Positions 40,791 to 51,600 of a stretch of 64,000 nucleotides of DNA are shown here, piece by piece. The stretch spans positions 17,763,395 to 17,827,394 of the forward strand of contig OX336345.1 of assembly GCA_946902875.1 (NCBI GenBank). The letters run 5' to 3'. Origin of the DNA: Nematopogon swammerdamellus. Its lineage: Eukaryota; Arthropoda; Insecta; Lepidoptera; Adelidae. Position 1 is the stretch's first letter. Each line of letters begins with the position of its first letter. Under the pieces are notes generated by a model. That model was not told the DNA's origin and searched no databases. It worked only from the letters and a program-made list of their open reading frames with translations. A program made the position numbers and the translations under genes.

Positions 40791-41857
40791 TTTGCCAGAG
40801 GTTGAGAAGAACTTTGAATTTCATTCATGACATTCAAACACCGACTTGAATGAATAAACCGAATTACTTTTGTTCTAAGACGTCCTAAGTTTGATAATGT
40901 AGCAATATTAGAACCACCACTCCCATAATTCATTTAAAAATAGTACTATAACCACAGCTATAACACAGAAAAGTCTATTTCTTCTAACTCATTTCTACCC
41001 TAATTTCATTACTTGGTATGTAGTGAAAAACACTCAGACACTAATTAGACACATTGATCTCGAAGCTACATGAATTTACAAACAAATTAATGGGAATTAA
41101 TAATTTTTTACTAACTTATCCACAATCATTGGAGAATTTGGGGAACACAATACCCATTCATATCAGTAATAGCTATATTATTTTGTTCCCCCCTTATAAT
41201 GCAGTCATTGATTGGCCTACTTAATTTATGTTCAGAGACTAATTCCGGCTAAACTTTTGATGTACCTACTAACTTTTTTTAGAATTAGCCACCAATGATA
41301 TTAAAAATATTGTTGACGTCAAACATAAGAACATAAACTATGAAATCCCTAGGTCTAATCTCTACGTTTGAGAGTACTTTGTTAAGTTTTTTAAGATGCT
41401 TCAAAGTGAAAGTCTATGAATAAGGTATACAACGAAATTTATTTTATAACTATTCTAAATTTTAAAATAATATTTGTTTCCTTAATTTAGTTTCGAAACT
41501 AGACACTTCTCACATTTCAAATTGTAAGCGTCGAATCAAAACAATCCAAATTTATCAGTCTGTATCCCCTTATACGGAACGACTCAATCTCCGTATTCTG
41601 AGTTGTGACTCTGACTATAGATCGGTGCAACTTTGTTGAGCGAGACTAAACAAAACTACTAGAAAGTCTTGAGCGAGCTCAGTCCGCGCACCAACGTGAA
41701 AGGCGCCGGACGGGCCGCAGCTGCAACGAACTGTGTCTGTGTTACGATACACGCGTTTACGGAAGACAGTTACGTTTGAATTTTGGAACACATTCGACTT
41801 CCGAGACAATAATTTTATTAGTTTCATTCGAAATTCGAACATTTTCGTTTTTCACAG
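40791..41857. other. Upstream region of the second secreted-protein gene
   Basis: AT-rich up to about 41560. The part 41600-41760 is CG-richer (CGGACGGGCCGCAGCTGCAA) and could be its promoter. The tract TTTTCGTTTTTCACAG at 41842-41857 is a strong acceptor-like site just before the exon. Confidence 0.4.
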
Positions 41858-41963
41858 CCCGGCTTGGAAAATATTCGAGAGCTTCGAAGTTTGAAATCGA
41901 GACTCAGCACCATTCAGTGATTCCGTGAACTTTTTGAAATTTGAAGTGCGAACGGATTTCAAA

Positions 41964-42063
41964 ATGGGTGTTGAAAAAATTGTGATGTTTGTGGTCGTGC
42001 TGGGGATGGCTGGTGCACTACCTATAGAGGGAATTGATGGTGAACGATCGCGGCCTCTACCAG
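41964..42063 (+). CDS. First coding exon of a second secreted-protein gene
   Basis: ATG at 41964 in good context (AAA before it, G at +4) opens MGVEKIVMFVVVLGMAGALP, then IEGIDGERSRPLP, then one G before the donor GTATGTAA at 42064. Residues 6-17 are a hydrophobic core and AGA|LP is a good signal-peptidase site, so the product should be secreted, starting LPIEGIDG. The intron is phase 1. The non-coding part of the exon may start at 41858 after a strong acceptor-like site. No downstream exon was recognised before 64000, so the gene probably continues beyond the window or has small exons. It has the same strand as the 15929-25957 gene and may or may not be related. Confidence 0.5.
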
Positions 42064-44764
42064 GTATGTAATTTGAATACTGTGGCAAGGTGCAACCTTC
42101 TTGGACAATAAAAATAGGAGCTGTATGTTTCTCGAGAATTTTAAAAGAAAAAGACACCTTTTCAAATACATTTCGACAATTGTGGATTGTCTTGAAACTT
42201 TTCGTAAACAATAAAGACAAGAATTTGTATTCTAAATCGATGAAGCAGAAATTTATCGGAATAAACATTATTTTGATCTAACCATGTTTCTTTGGAAATA
42301 ATATTCAAATTAAATATGTATTTCAAAACCAATGCTAATATTCCTAGTTTACCTAATAAGCTTCAATGCGTGCATGATGCGTTTTATTATGACCTCTGGT
42401 CTCTTAGGATTTCGACAGATTTAATTGTGCGGAGGTCAAGATTTTTTTGTGAGCAGTTCCTAATGAAGCGGAACTTGTTTTGAATGTTATTGACCCACTA
42501 CTTACTTAAGATTTTAGATCACCATTGAGTTATACACGACTTTGATTTTATAGACATAATGGTAGATAAATGCTTATGGAATATTAGACAGTAATAAAAG
42601 TAAAAAGCATATCTTACAAATATAGTTTAAAACGATGGAAATAAAAATGTACTAAAATAAGAATGGTGCTATTAGCGAATCTATACAGAAAGATATTGTG
42701 AAACTCGTTAAAGAAACTAAATTTGTAGTGTACCAATATTCAACGACAGTGTTACAATCCAAGCGCCCATTTTACGGCTCTCGTAGCTAAATAATTGTTC
42801 CACGGTTATGAATGACAATGACCCACTGACAATTGGAATAGAATAGTAACGGCAGTAACGGGGTGTTTGGTAACACCAAATTACGAGACAAAACAAATTG
42901 ATTTGACGTGTTACTGCGGTTCGTTGGAGTTGCAACATGCCCTGGGTGCATTTTTTGCATGTAGATCCAACAATTCAATGTCGATTTCATAAAGCCTTTA
43001 TATTGCATTCTGGGCTTGTTAACTTTCATATACAATACTAAACTATTTTTAAACTATATTATCATCGTAGAAAGATTATTAAAAATCTAAATTATCTAAT
43101 TTAAAAATTTTACATTAACCAATGCTGAGGATAGAATAAATTATTCTTGTTGTTCACGGTTGTTTACTAATTATACGGTTTCAACATTAATCGGCGAAGA
43201 TGAGCGATTAGTTAATTTTAACTGCTCTCTATAATATAGTGCTGCTTTAAATCTAAATTTTCAGCTGTTTCATAGCTTACAAGCAAGTTTATAGACATAT
43301 GTCTATCTAAAAATATGCCCAAGCAAATCTAGAACTCTTCTGAAAGTAAGAGTAAAAGTCTTCTGTCTTCTGTAAAAGTAAATATTTAGTAGATTTTCGA
43401 ACTGCAATCACGAAGACGACAAAAATACTCAGTCTTGCGTATAGATTGTGGTATATATTTATCCAAATTAACAGAAATAGAGCATAACAGATATAACAGA
43501 ACGCACTTATAGTATTATCTATTAATAGAAAATTAAAACTAAAACTAACCCAAAAATTTACTTCGTAAAAAAATTTCATTTGCAATTTCTCATTTGTCTT
43601 CTTTCGTCTTTAAAGATTAGTATCGATAATTCTTGCTTGTTGTAATATTAATTAGAATATTGTATTTCTTTTATCTTTAGGCACGACATGACACGATTGT
43701 AGTGTGTGTCAAGCGAAGCGCATCACTGCCTACTATACTATACTTGTTACTTGCATGCACTGTCACGCTCTGTAACTCCTGATATATATAGGTATATAGA
43801 TATAAAAGTCCCAACTTCGTAGTAGTTTAGTGAAATATGAACTTAAAGTTCTAGTAAATAGAATTCTAATTTGTATGCCATTCCGATTTCGATCGGCGTT
43901 TACCGGAAAGAAACATTGCACTTAGGTTGCGACAGGTAATAGCGATTTTTTGCGATAGATTTTTTATTGGAAATTACAATGTTGACCTGTGAATAATCCA
44001 CGACAATAGTCGGGGGTAATTGGTGAAATTACTGTAAATGTAATTAACATTTCGCCCTTCTGCTTTTAACGAACTTCAAAATAACTTTTACGAGAGCGTA
44101 TATGTTTTGAATGACGCGAACATACTCGTACAATTTGGAGAAATGTCTTGGTTTATGTTATCGATTATTTTAAAATTTTTATGGTTTTTATGAAGTATAA
44201 TTTTGCACATTTCTTTAGGAACCTTTAATTTCAGAAAAAGATAATGACCAACGTTTTGTATTACGTGGCAGACTTTCATAATCTGCGGTGCCTGTGGTAA
44301 TAATGTGTTAGTAGAAACTAAAATTAAATGAATAAGTAGAGTAGATGATATAAAAACGAATATAAAAACAAACCAAAACGTTTTTGTGTGGTGAAAAACA
44401 TTTCATTATTTCCCACATAGAAATATTTCCTCCTATACAAGGTAACACGGATTACATAATCCAAATGCAAGTACAAGACGTTACTCATAAAGAGACATCA
44501 ACAACATGTCAAACCCACACTGCATCTATGAAAGACGCCTTTGTATCTAAAGTACATTTGCACCACCGCTTTGGCCCTGTTGAATATTATTACGCCTACC
44601 GTCTAGGTGAGGTTAAGGCAAAAACATTGTTGGTACCTACTTTAGTATGACCTGTAAAGCGTGTGTGGGAATAATAATTATGATGCAGTGCATGAATAAG
44701 AGTGTTGTAAAATTTGTGAGAAGTCTGGAGGTGCTTAAAATTTTAAAACTCATTTATTTTTTTA
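42064..44764. other. Probable intron; no exon seen
   Basis: AT-rich. An 88-codon frame at 44384-44650 (+) has mixed composition but no family match and no proper splice pair in the needed phase. Confidence 0.4.
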
Positions 44765-44860
44765 AGGAGCTTGACATGGTTGCCTAAATTTAACATAATT
44801 ACACCTTTCACATCAGGTGCCGTGGCAGTACTTCCCTTTGGTTCAACAATAGTCTTTAAA
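44765..44860 (-). mobile_element. Very worn SINE B-like fragment
   Basis: Read on the minus strand, CCAAAGGGAAGTACTGCCAC, then a GGCACC word and AGGCAACCATGTCAAG follow the order of the SINE B 3' half (GAAGGGAAGCACTGAC, GGCACC, CCAACCGTGTCAG) at low identity. Confidence 0.35.
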
Positions 44861-45422
44861 TATCAAAGTGAAGTTTTCCGCTTTAAGTTTAAGCAGCGCA
44901 TTTCCTTCCTGCCTGTCCATGTGTGTTTTCCCCCAAGTGCAAACTGCACTCTTTCAAAAGGGGCGTGGAAAGGATCCTGTCAGGTCATGGCATGGCCGCA
45001 TGTTCATGGGCATCGTTCGTTGACAAGGCACCTATAAAGAAGTTGAATAGTGCTCAATAAGTAGTTTTACAATTTACTTTGAAAAACTGATGGCACCCGA
45101 GCTCCACGCTCCAAGCGAAAAAAATAAAAAGTAAAATATTAAGGAGGTAAACGTGTTTTATTTAACTTTTTTTTTATGTTTGTTATTGCTCTGCGTAAAA
45201 ACAGTAATACATGCAAGCGTCAAATTTTGTGTCAATATACAAAATAATAAAAACCAGCCAATTACGTGGTGTTACGGAAACATTTCCAGGATACATTTGT
45301 GTCCGCCAACGCTTTATACCCTTGAAAATCGGCTTGGCTACCTACCAGACCATAAAGACTAGCTGAGTGGATTCCCTATTTTTCACTGTCTGTACTATTG
45401 TTACTTTCCCATCGTCAGTTTA
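44861..45422. other. No confident gene
   Basis: Two open frames (44771-45037 and 45153-45362, both +) have no recognised domain, and the first overlaps a worn SINE. Left uncalled. Confidence 0.4.
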
Positions 45423-45809
45423 AGCGGCGGGTGACCGAGTGGTTTGGGTATCGGCTTCTCATGCGAGAGGTCCGAGGTTTTAATCCGGTCGGCGTGTACC
45501 AATGAGTTTTTTCTGACGAAGAAATTTACGTGCATACGTACATCTGCCGCTTCACCGTTCGGAACCGGTGTAAAACTGTACGTCCCTTCTCTTGCCTCTT
45601 TCTAGGTGGTAGGCTCAAATTGTAGCCGACTGGCACCGTACTGGATGTAAGATGGCCGCATAGCAGCCTCGGCTGTGTTCTCCTCTAGTCCAGTATAGCC
45701 AGCAATCCAGGGAAGTCCCCGGATGGCACCTACCTTCTCGGAGGTGATATTGGCTGGTCGGAGCATACGCTTCGACTCAGCCACCCATACCGGATTACTT
45801 AAAAAAAAG
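45423..45809 (+). mobile_element. SINE family A, full length, tRNA head
   Basis: The head has TGACCGAGTGG (45432-45442, A box) and GGTTTTAATCC (45476-45486, B box), so it is tRNA-derived and Pol III-driven in origin. The body follows with GACGAAGAAATTTACGTGCA, GCTTCACCGTTCGGAACCGG, GGCCGCATAGCAGCCTCGGC and CTTCTCGGAGGTGATATTGG, ending CCATACCGGATTACTT and A8. This copy explains the truncated ones at 32403, 35142, 36738 and 50680. Confidence 0.8.
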
Positions 45810-46210
45810 TTATGATTCCATGTTAAATGTTATTGCAGAATACTTCTGTAAGTCACCGTTGTGCTATCGGTAAATAATGTTTTTCCTTCCTTTTAAAATC
45901 GATTCAGAAGGGCCATCAATTTGACAAGGAAATGCCTTCAAATCGCTTCTCTTCTAAGCAATCTCTGTTGAAAGAAGGTGCAAGAGACAATAGGTTTTCT
46001 AGAAGCGAGAGCTGAATGTTCGTGCTCGCTGTTGGTTCGTTTTTTTTAACACCATTGTTTGTTAATTTCTCGACATTGCGGAACAGTCGGCAGTTTCCGA
46101 GCTCACCAGCGGATACTGTTTGATAATGATGAAATTGCTCTTTCAGTTTTGGAGGCTAACACTGATTTCAACTTGACTGTGGACTAATCTACTATTAATT
46201 TCAACTAAGA
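45810..46210. other. No gene seen
   Basis: Mixed sequence without supported feature. Confidence 0.45.
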
Positions 46211-46245
46211 ACTAGCGTATACTCTTAGCTTCGCTCGTGTGAAGT
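46211..46245 (-). mobile_element. Helitron 3' terminus
   Basis: On the minus strand ACACGAGCGAAGCTAAGAGT leads to ATACGCTAGT before a T: a hairpin-like GCGAAGC word and the CTAGT end. Confidence 0.4.
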
Positions 46246-46519
46246 TTAGATTTAAAATTTTTTTACTGTTCGTAATCAACAGTGGACGCATAAACGCTGC
46301 TGACTGACGCTGCAAGTGAGCAGGCGAACTACCATCATGTAAAATGTAAAATTTATAGGTTGTGATGGCGCGCCAAAGAGTATCAACATCTGGCAGACCG
46401 TGCCAAGCAGAATTCCGATGTTTCTGCCTAGCTTATTTGGAGATAGACGTGACGTTATAGGTTTATTAAGTAGTCCTTTTTTAACTCTGTTGTTTTTGTC
46501 CAAGCAAAGCTTTAGTTAT

Positions 46520-46690
46520 CTCTGTCTCTATCTGTGTCTGTCTCTGTCTCTGTCGCTGCCTCTATCTCTGTCTCTGTCTCTGTACGGGCCGCTGTCTCTG
46601 TCTCTGTCGCTGTCACTATCTCTGTTTCTGTATCAGTATCTGTCGTTGTCGCTGTCTCTGTCTCTGTATCTGTCTCTGTCTCTATCTAAT
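46520..46690 (+). repeat. (TCTGTC)n-type minisatellite
   Basis: About 170 bp of degenerate CTCTGT units. The 133-codon Leu/Ser-rich frame over it (46400-46801) is a by-product. It lies just inside the Helitron end at 46750. Confidence 0.9.
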
Positions 46691-46714
46691 TATATGCTCT
46701 TATATTATCTTGAT

Positions 46715-46750
46715 ATATTTAACGCGAACGGAGCCGAGGGCATAGCTAGT
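46715..46750 (+). mobile_element. Helitron 3' terminus
   Basis: TTTAACGCGAACGGAGCCGA then GGGCATAGCTAGT. It matches the 29206 and 1-22 ends in layout. The microsatellite-rich part before it is usual for Helitron-like elements. Confidence 0.5.
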
Positions 46751-46989
46751 GGTGATATTTTCCTTCACACATTTCAACTGCTCCCGAGTAGGGACGGTTG
46801 AACTTTTTTTTCTGCATCTGTGGTTCAATCCAAATTGAATATTTAAAGTGTACCGTACCTGCTTTGTGATGCTGATGTATCCAAAGAATCCAAAAGAATA
46901 GAAATGCTTTGTCATATATTGCGTTGAATTGATTTCGATAGCAACATTATTTGCGGCACACAAATTACATCATGCTGCATGTAACACAC

Positions 46990-47190
46990 TCAGTCAGTTA
47001 GTCAGTCAGTCAGCGTGAATGCGTCCACTACTGGACATACGCCTCTCCAATTTTCCTCGAATCCTGTACGTTACGGTAGCACTGCTTTCCACTGACGTTC
47101 TTGATGTCGCTGTCCCACGTGGTGAGCGGTCTGACCACCCTCCTTTTTCCTGTCCACGGCCGTAGGACACGGTTACTCCAACTTGCCAAC
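46990..47190 (-). pseudogene. RTE-type LINE 3' end, (TGAC)n-tailed family
   Basis: The minus strand reads VLRPWTGKRRVVRPLTTWDS, then (after shifts) DSRKIGEAYVQ-stop and W-T-like codons, and ends GACTGACTGACTAACTGACTG (46991-47012, complement). It is the same family as 31620-32060 in inverse orientation. Confidence 0.65.
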
Positions 47191-47367
47191 ATGCGTGTTC
47201 ATAATAGGTTTATTCCACAACTGTAACTGTGATAGACATAAGTATATTTGTAATTTAGCCTTTATGCATGAAATTTTATTTGTGTTCAACCCCTGATGAC
47301 ATCAGCCTATTACACTTCGTTCATGTGAGAACTACGAGTAGTAACTGATTTTCCGCTTTTATTTAGG

Positions 47368-47397
47368 ACTAGCTATTCTAACGACTTCGCTCGCGGT
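47368..47397 (-). mobile_element. Helitron 3' terminus
   Basis: On the minus strand CACCGCGAGCGAAGTCGTTA then GAATAGCTAGT. The CGCGAGCGAAG word is shared with the 29160-29206 end. Confidence 0.5.
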
Positions 47398-47612
47398 GAC
47401 ACATATCCAATATTATAATCGTCAGATGTGCCACAAAATATCAGTAAAAAAAACACAACGTAAATTTGTTTAGTAGTTCTCGATTTATAAGCGATCATAG
47501 AACCGACGACGGTGCGCGCATACAACTTTCTGTTTTCTGTCAGCGCTATACTACAACAGTTTGGTTGTGTTGTGCACAAACTATTTTTCATACCATTGTC
47601 GACGATTTTCAT

Positions 47613-47798
47613 TTAGCGCTGTGTTACTACCAATCCGATTTCATGGCAACTCCATACTTTTGAATTCTCTGTGGGTTCCTTTTTAGCGTATTTATGTTCT
47701 GCCAGTTCAACAGCCCTCGTGCGGTCACGACTCACGAGCGAGTCATCGCGAAACATTGACACTAACTTTTTCACATTTGCATTCGTCGAGACAGACAT
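47613..47798 (-). CDS. Hypothetical 61-aa frame left of the foldback element
   Basis: The minus-strand ATG at 47798 opens MSVSTNANVKKLVSMFRDDS, a basic/acidic mixed stretch (RDRTRAVELAEHKYAKKEPT), and ends VVTQR-stop at 47613. Composition is protein-like and GC-richer than its surroundings, but no family is recognised. The foldback element's target site lies 22 bp upstream, so an original 5' part may have been separated. It may equally be a piece of an unknown transposon. Confidence 0.2.
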   Translation of the reverse strand: MSVSTNANVKKLVSMFRDDSLVSRDRTRAVELAEHKYAKKEPTENSKVWSCHEIGLVVTQR

Positions 47799-48068
47799 TT
47801 TGAGCATTTTTGGCGTTGTCCTCGGCCACAGCATATATATGGCTAAAGCAGTATGGAAACTACGTACAAAACGATCGAAACGACGCACTCACACACACGC
47901 ACGCCTCAACAAGGCCCCGAAGCGAATGTCGCAAACAATCAGTCGCGGGTGCCGCGTCCGAGTGGTCGTGTTTGTTTTTGTTGCATGCGCCACGGACAGT
48001 CCGTCCGCGATCTTTTAGAATGCAAAAAAATGTTTACAAACGTTTTTCGACTGTTGTCACTTTATATT

Positions 48069-49507
48069 AACTTTTGACAAATATTGACAACTTTTCTCAA
48101 CTTTTCTCATCTTTTGCCAACTTCTGTCACATATTGTCAACTTTTATCGACTGTTGTCAACTCTTGTCAACTTTTCTTATCTTTTGCCAACTTATGTCAC
48201 CTTTTGTCAACTTTAATCGACTGTTGTCAACTCTTGTCAAGTTTTGTAAACTTTTGAGAACTTTTGTCAACTCTCGGTAACTTATGTCAACTCTTGTCAA
48301 CTTTTGTCAACTTTTCTCATCTTTTGCCAACTTCTGTCACCTTTTGTCAACTTTTATCGACTGTTGTCAACTCTTGTCAAGTTTTGTAAACTTTTGAGAA
48401 CATTTGCTAACTCTCGGTAACTTATGTCAACTTTTGTCAACTTTTGTCAACTTTTCTTATCTTTTGCCAACTTCTGCCACCTTTGTCGACTTTTATCGAC
48501 TGTTGTCAACTCTTGTCAAGTTTGTAAACTTTTGAGAACTTTTGTCAACTGTCAATAACTTATGTCAACTCTTGTCAACTTTTGTCAACTTTTCTCATCT
48601 TTTGCCAACTTCTGTCACCTTTTGTCAACTTTTATCGACTGTTGTCAAGTTTTGTAAACTTTTGAGAACTTTTGCCACCTCTCGGTAACTTATGTCAACT
48701 CTTGTCAACTTTTGTCAACTTTTCTTATCTTTGCCCACTTCTGTCACCTTTTGTCAACTTTTATCGACTGTTGTCAACTCTTGTCAATGTTTGTCAACCT
48801 TGGTCAACTTTTGTCAACTTTCGTGAACATTTGTCAACTTTTGTCATCTTTTGTCAAATTTTATCGACTGTTATCAACTATTGTCAATGTTTATCAACCT
48901 TGGTCAACTTTTGTCAACTTTCGTCAACTTTTGTCAACTTTCGTCAACTTTTGTCATTTTTTGTCAACTTTTATCGACTGTTGTCAACCCTTGTCAATGT
49001 TTGTCAACCTTGGTCAACTTTTGTCAACTTTCGTCAACATTTGTCAACTTTTGTCATCTTTTGTCAACTTTTATCGACTGTTGTCAACCCTTGTCAATGT
49101 TTGTTAACCTTTGTCGGCTTTTGTCTACTTTTGTCATCTTTTGTCAACTTTTATCGACCTGTGTCAACTTTTATCGACTGTTGTCAACTCGTGTCAATGT
49201 CAACCTAACCTTGGTCAACTTTTGTCAACTTTCGTCAACATTTGTCATCTTTGTCAACTTTTATCGACTGTTGTCAACTCTTGTGGTTGTTCACCACCTT
49301 AGTCAACTTTCGTCAACATTTTGTCATCTTTTGTCAACGTTTGTCAACTTTTGTATACTTTTCTCGACTTTTGTGAACTTATAGCCACTTTCGTCATCTT
49401 TTGTCAACTTTTGCCAACTTCTCTCAGCTTTTGTCAGCTTTTATCATATTTTAACCACTGTTGTCAACTTTTGTCACTTTTATGAACTTTTGTCAGCTTT
49501 CGTTAAC
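48069..49507 (+). repeat. (CTTTTGTCAA)n 10-bp array, left arm
   Basis: About 1.44 kb of degenerate 10-bp units, with longer repeats of about 120-220 bp visible (the ATCGACTGTTGTCAACTCTT block returns many times). Because the unit is 10 bp, all three frames stay open in places, giving the 131-178-codon Ser/Thr/Phe/Leu-rich frames; these are artefacts. Confidence 0.95.
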
Positions 49508-49511
49508 AAGG

Positions 49512-50346
49512 AGTTGACAAAAGTTGACAAGAGTTTACATAAGTTGACTAAAGTTGACAAGAGTTAACGAAAGTCGACAAACTGGACAAAAGATGGGAAA
49601 AGTTGACGAAAGTTGACAAACAGCTGACATAAGTTGAAAAACGTTGACAAAATATGAAAAAAGTTGACAATACTTAGTTGACATTAATTAACAATAGTTG
49701 ACGAAAGTTGACAAACGTTGACAAAAGTTCACGAAAGCTGACAAAAGTTCATAAAAGTGACAGGACTTGGCAAAAGTTGACAATAGTGGTTAAAAGTTGA
49801 CAGAAGTTAGTAAAAGTTGACAAAAGATGACGAAAGTTGACAAAAGTTGACGGAAGCTGGCCTAAGTTCATAAAAGTGACAGAAGTTGGCAAAAGTTGAC
49901 AAAAATTTCCGAAAGTTGACAACAGTCGTTTAAATTTTACAAAAGCTGATAGAAGTTGGCAAAAATTGACAAAAGATGACGAAATTGGCTATAAGTTAAC
50001 AAAAGTCGACAAAAGCCATAAAAGTAGACAAACGTTGACGAAAGTTGACAAAAGTTGACAAAAGTTGACGAAAGTTGACAAAAGTTGGCAAATGTTGACA
50101 AAAGTTGACAAGAGTTGACATAAGTTACCGAGAGTTGATAAAAGTTCTCAAAAGTTTACAAAACTTGACAAGAGTTGACAACAGTCGATAAAAGTTGGCA
50201 AAAGATGAGAAAAATTGACAAAAGATGACTGAAATTGGCAAAAGATGAGAAAAGTTGACAAACATTTACAATGGTTGACAAGAGCTGACAAAAGTTGTAA
50301 ACAATTTACAAAAGTTAATAAAAGTTGACAAAAGTCGAGAAAAGTA
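49512..50346 (-). repeat. (CTTTTGTCAA)n 10-bp array, right arm, inverted
   Basis: About 0.83 kb of the same unit on the other strand. It would pair with the proximal part of the left arm to make a hairpin of roughly 800 bp with a loop of only a few bases. Confidence 0.95.
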
Positions 50347-50679
50347 TATCAATTCATATTTATAGCAACCACGTTTTGAACTCATTATTGATGATTGATT
50401 ATATTGATTATTTGATTATTACATTACAGAACCTAAATAAATGTTTTAATAAATAATAATTTTACAATTTTACAAAAAAATTGATTGACATCCCTAACGC
50501 TCCAATGGAGCGTAGGTACTTATTTTAACAAATAGGCCTAGTTTCCATACTGCTTTAGCCATATATATGCTGTGCCTCGGCCCACGAGATGCTGAGCGAC
50601 ACGGAATAAGGAGTAGCTGGAACGGCCGTGGAAACTTGGCACTTGGTATTGACGAAGACCATTTTAATTTTTTTTTGGT

Positions 50680-50825
50680 TATCCGGTATGGATGGCTGAA
50701 TGGCTGGCTATACTGGAATATAGGAGAACACAGCCGAGGCTGCTATGCGGCCATCGTACATCCAGTACGGTGGTACCAATACCAACCCAGTCGGCTACAA
50801 TTTGATCCTACCACCTAGTAATGGG
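50680..50825 (-). mobile_element. SINE family A fragment with internal deletion
   Basis: The minus strand holds TAGGATCAAATTGTAGCCGA, GGCCGCATAGCAGCCTCGGC and the AGCCATCCATACCGGAT end. The segment with CTTCTCGGAGGTGATATTGG is deleted. Confidence 0.7.
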
Positions 50826-50924
50826 CAAGGGACACTTACGACATTTTAGTTTGTACTAGGATAAAAGCAGTCTCCTCAGACAACATAACATCAGAGAACG
50901 TATGCACTGAGTGATTTTTTTTTT

Positions 50925-51165
50925 ATGGGAACTGACACGGTTGGCTACATCACCTACAACATCCGTGATGTCAGCCCATAGCACCGGATGAACTTGGTGC
51001 CACGTCAGTGCTTCCCTTCGGTCGTGTCGCCTACGCTGAACTGGACGGAAAACACAAACTATTTACATAGCCGTTTCGGCCAACCTTTCATTCAGTGCGG
51101 TGGTACCAACCCGGGCGGGTTAAACCCTACCTAGTAATATAAGGAAGTCATATCCCTTTATGAAG
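50925..51165 (-). mobile_element. SINE family B, 3' two thirds
   Basis: The minus strand runs from TATATTACTAGGTAGGGTTT to CCAACCGTGTCAG with an A tail (T run 50919-50926). Close to the 32713 copy. Confidence 0.75.
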
Positions 51166-51221
51166 AGCCTAGCATGAAGTAAGTCAACTGGTACTTGCTT
51201 GCGGCGCTCCGACCACGCGTG

Positions 51222-51284
51222 CTTTTCCCCTCTAACCAACTCACATGACAGATCATTTGAGTTGGTTATCTAGAGAGGAAAAGG
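51222..51284 (+). repeat. Inverted repeat, about 20-bp arms
   Basis: CTTTTCCCCTCTAACCAACT (51222-51241) pairs with a segment ending GAGAGGAAAAG (51283) with a small bulge. A related phrase (CGTCTAACCGACTCAAATG) is at 34051. Confidence 0.7.
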
Positions 51285-51334
51285 AGGTGTCACTACGCCT
51301 TGTGTCACTCGCCATTAACGGGAATTGGGATTCC

Positions 51335-51600
51335 AAAATGTCGATTTTGAATTATCTATCGTTATTTTGACATTGAAATGTCTCTTCGATCGCTTCAGTA
51401 TAGTCCCCGATTTCCAGCGAGAGTGCGAATTCGCCGTGACTTTTAAGGCTACATGAATATTTAGGGTGTCAAATGACGAGGGCTACAAGATGGTGAAAAA
51501 AAAATTAAAACAGTATGAGAGTTTTTGGGAAAACCGCTCAAAATAGCCGTTTTTTTGGGGTTTAAAAAGGGCACTTTTAAACATATTTAAATATATATTT
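51335..51600 (-). repeat. Inverted partner of the 39595-39860 repeat
   Basis: Reverse complement of the blocks listed for 39595-39860, with substitutions and small indels. Class unknown. Confidence 0.8.

Larger units (their letters stand above)
47827..50574. mobile_element. Foldback transposon with 36-bp TIRs and giant 10-bp-repeat arms
   Basis: The 36-bp ends (47827-47862; 50539-50574 inverted) match perfectly, starting CACAGCATATATATGG. CCTCGGC directly abuts both sides (47820-47826, 50575-50581), a 7-bp target duplication (8 bp if one shared C is counted). Inside, a unique CG-rich part (47863-48068) precedes a (CTTTTGTCAA)n array at 48069-49507, then after about 4 bp the same array inverted, (TTGACAAAAG)n at 49512-50346, then unique AT-rich DNA to the right TIR. 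There is no transposase, so it is non-autonomous. The hAT-like target length and CA start are suggestive only. Confidence 0.85.

Noticed and set aside
44384..45362. Downstream exons of the 41964 gene
   Set aside because: The frames in this interval lack matching phase and splice sites, and one overlaps a worn SINE.
46400..46801. 133-codon Leu/Ser repeat frame
   Set aside because: Runs through the TCTGTC minisatellite.
48672..49384. Long Ser/Thr/Phe/Leu-rich open frames (up to 178 codons)
   Set aside because: They are translations of the 10-bp repeat; several frames are open at once and the peptide repeats every 10 residues. No start context or gene signals.
48069..50346. CRISPR-like array
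   Set aside because: No fixed repeat/spacer alternation, and the context is an insect nuclear genome. It is a decamer satellite.
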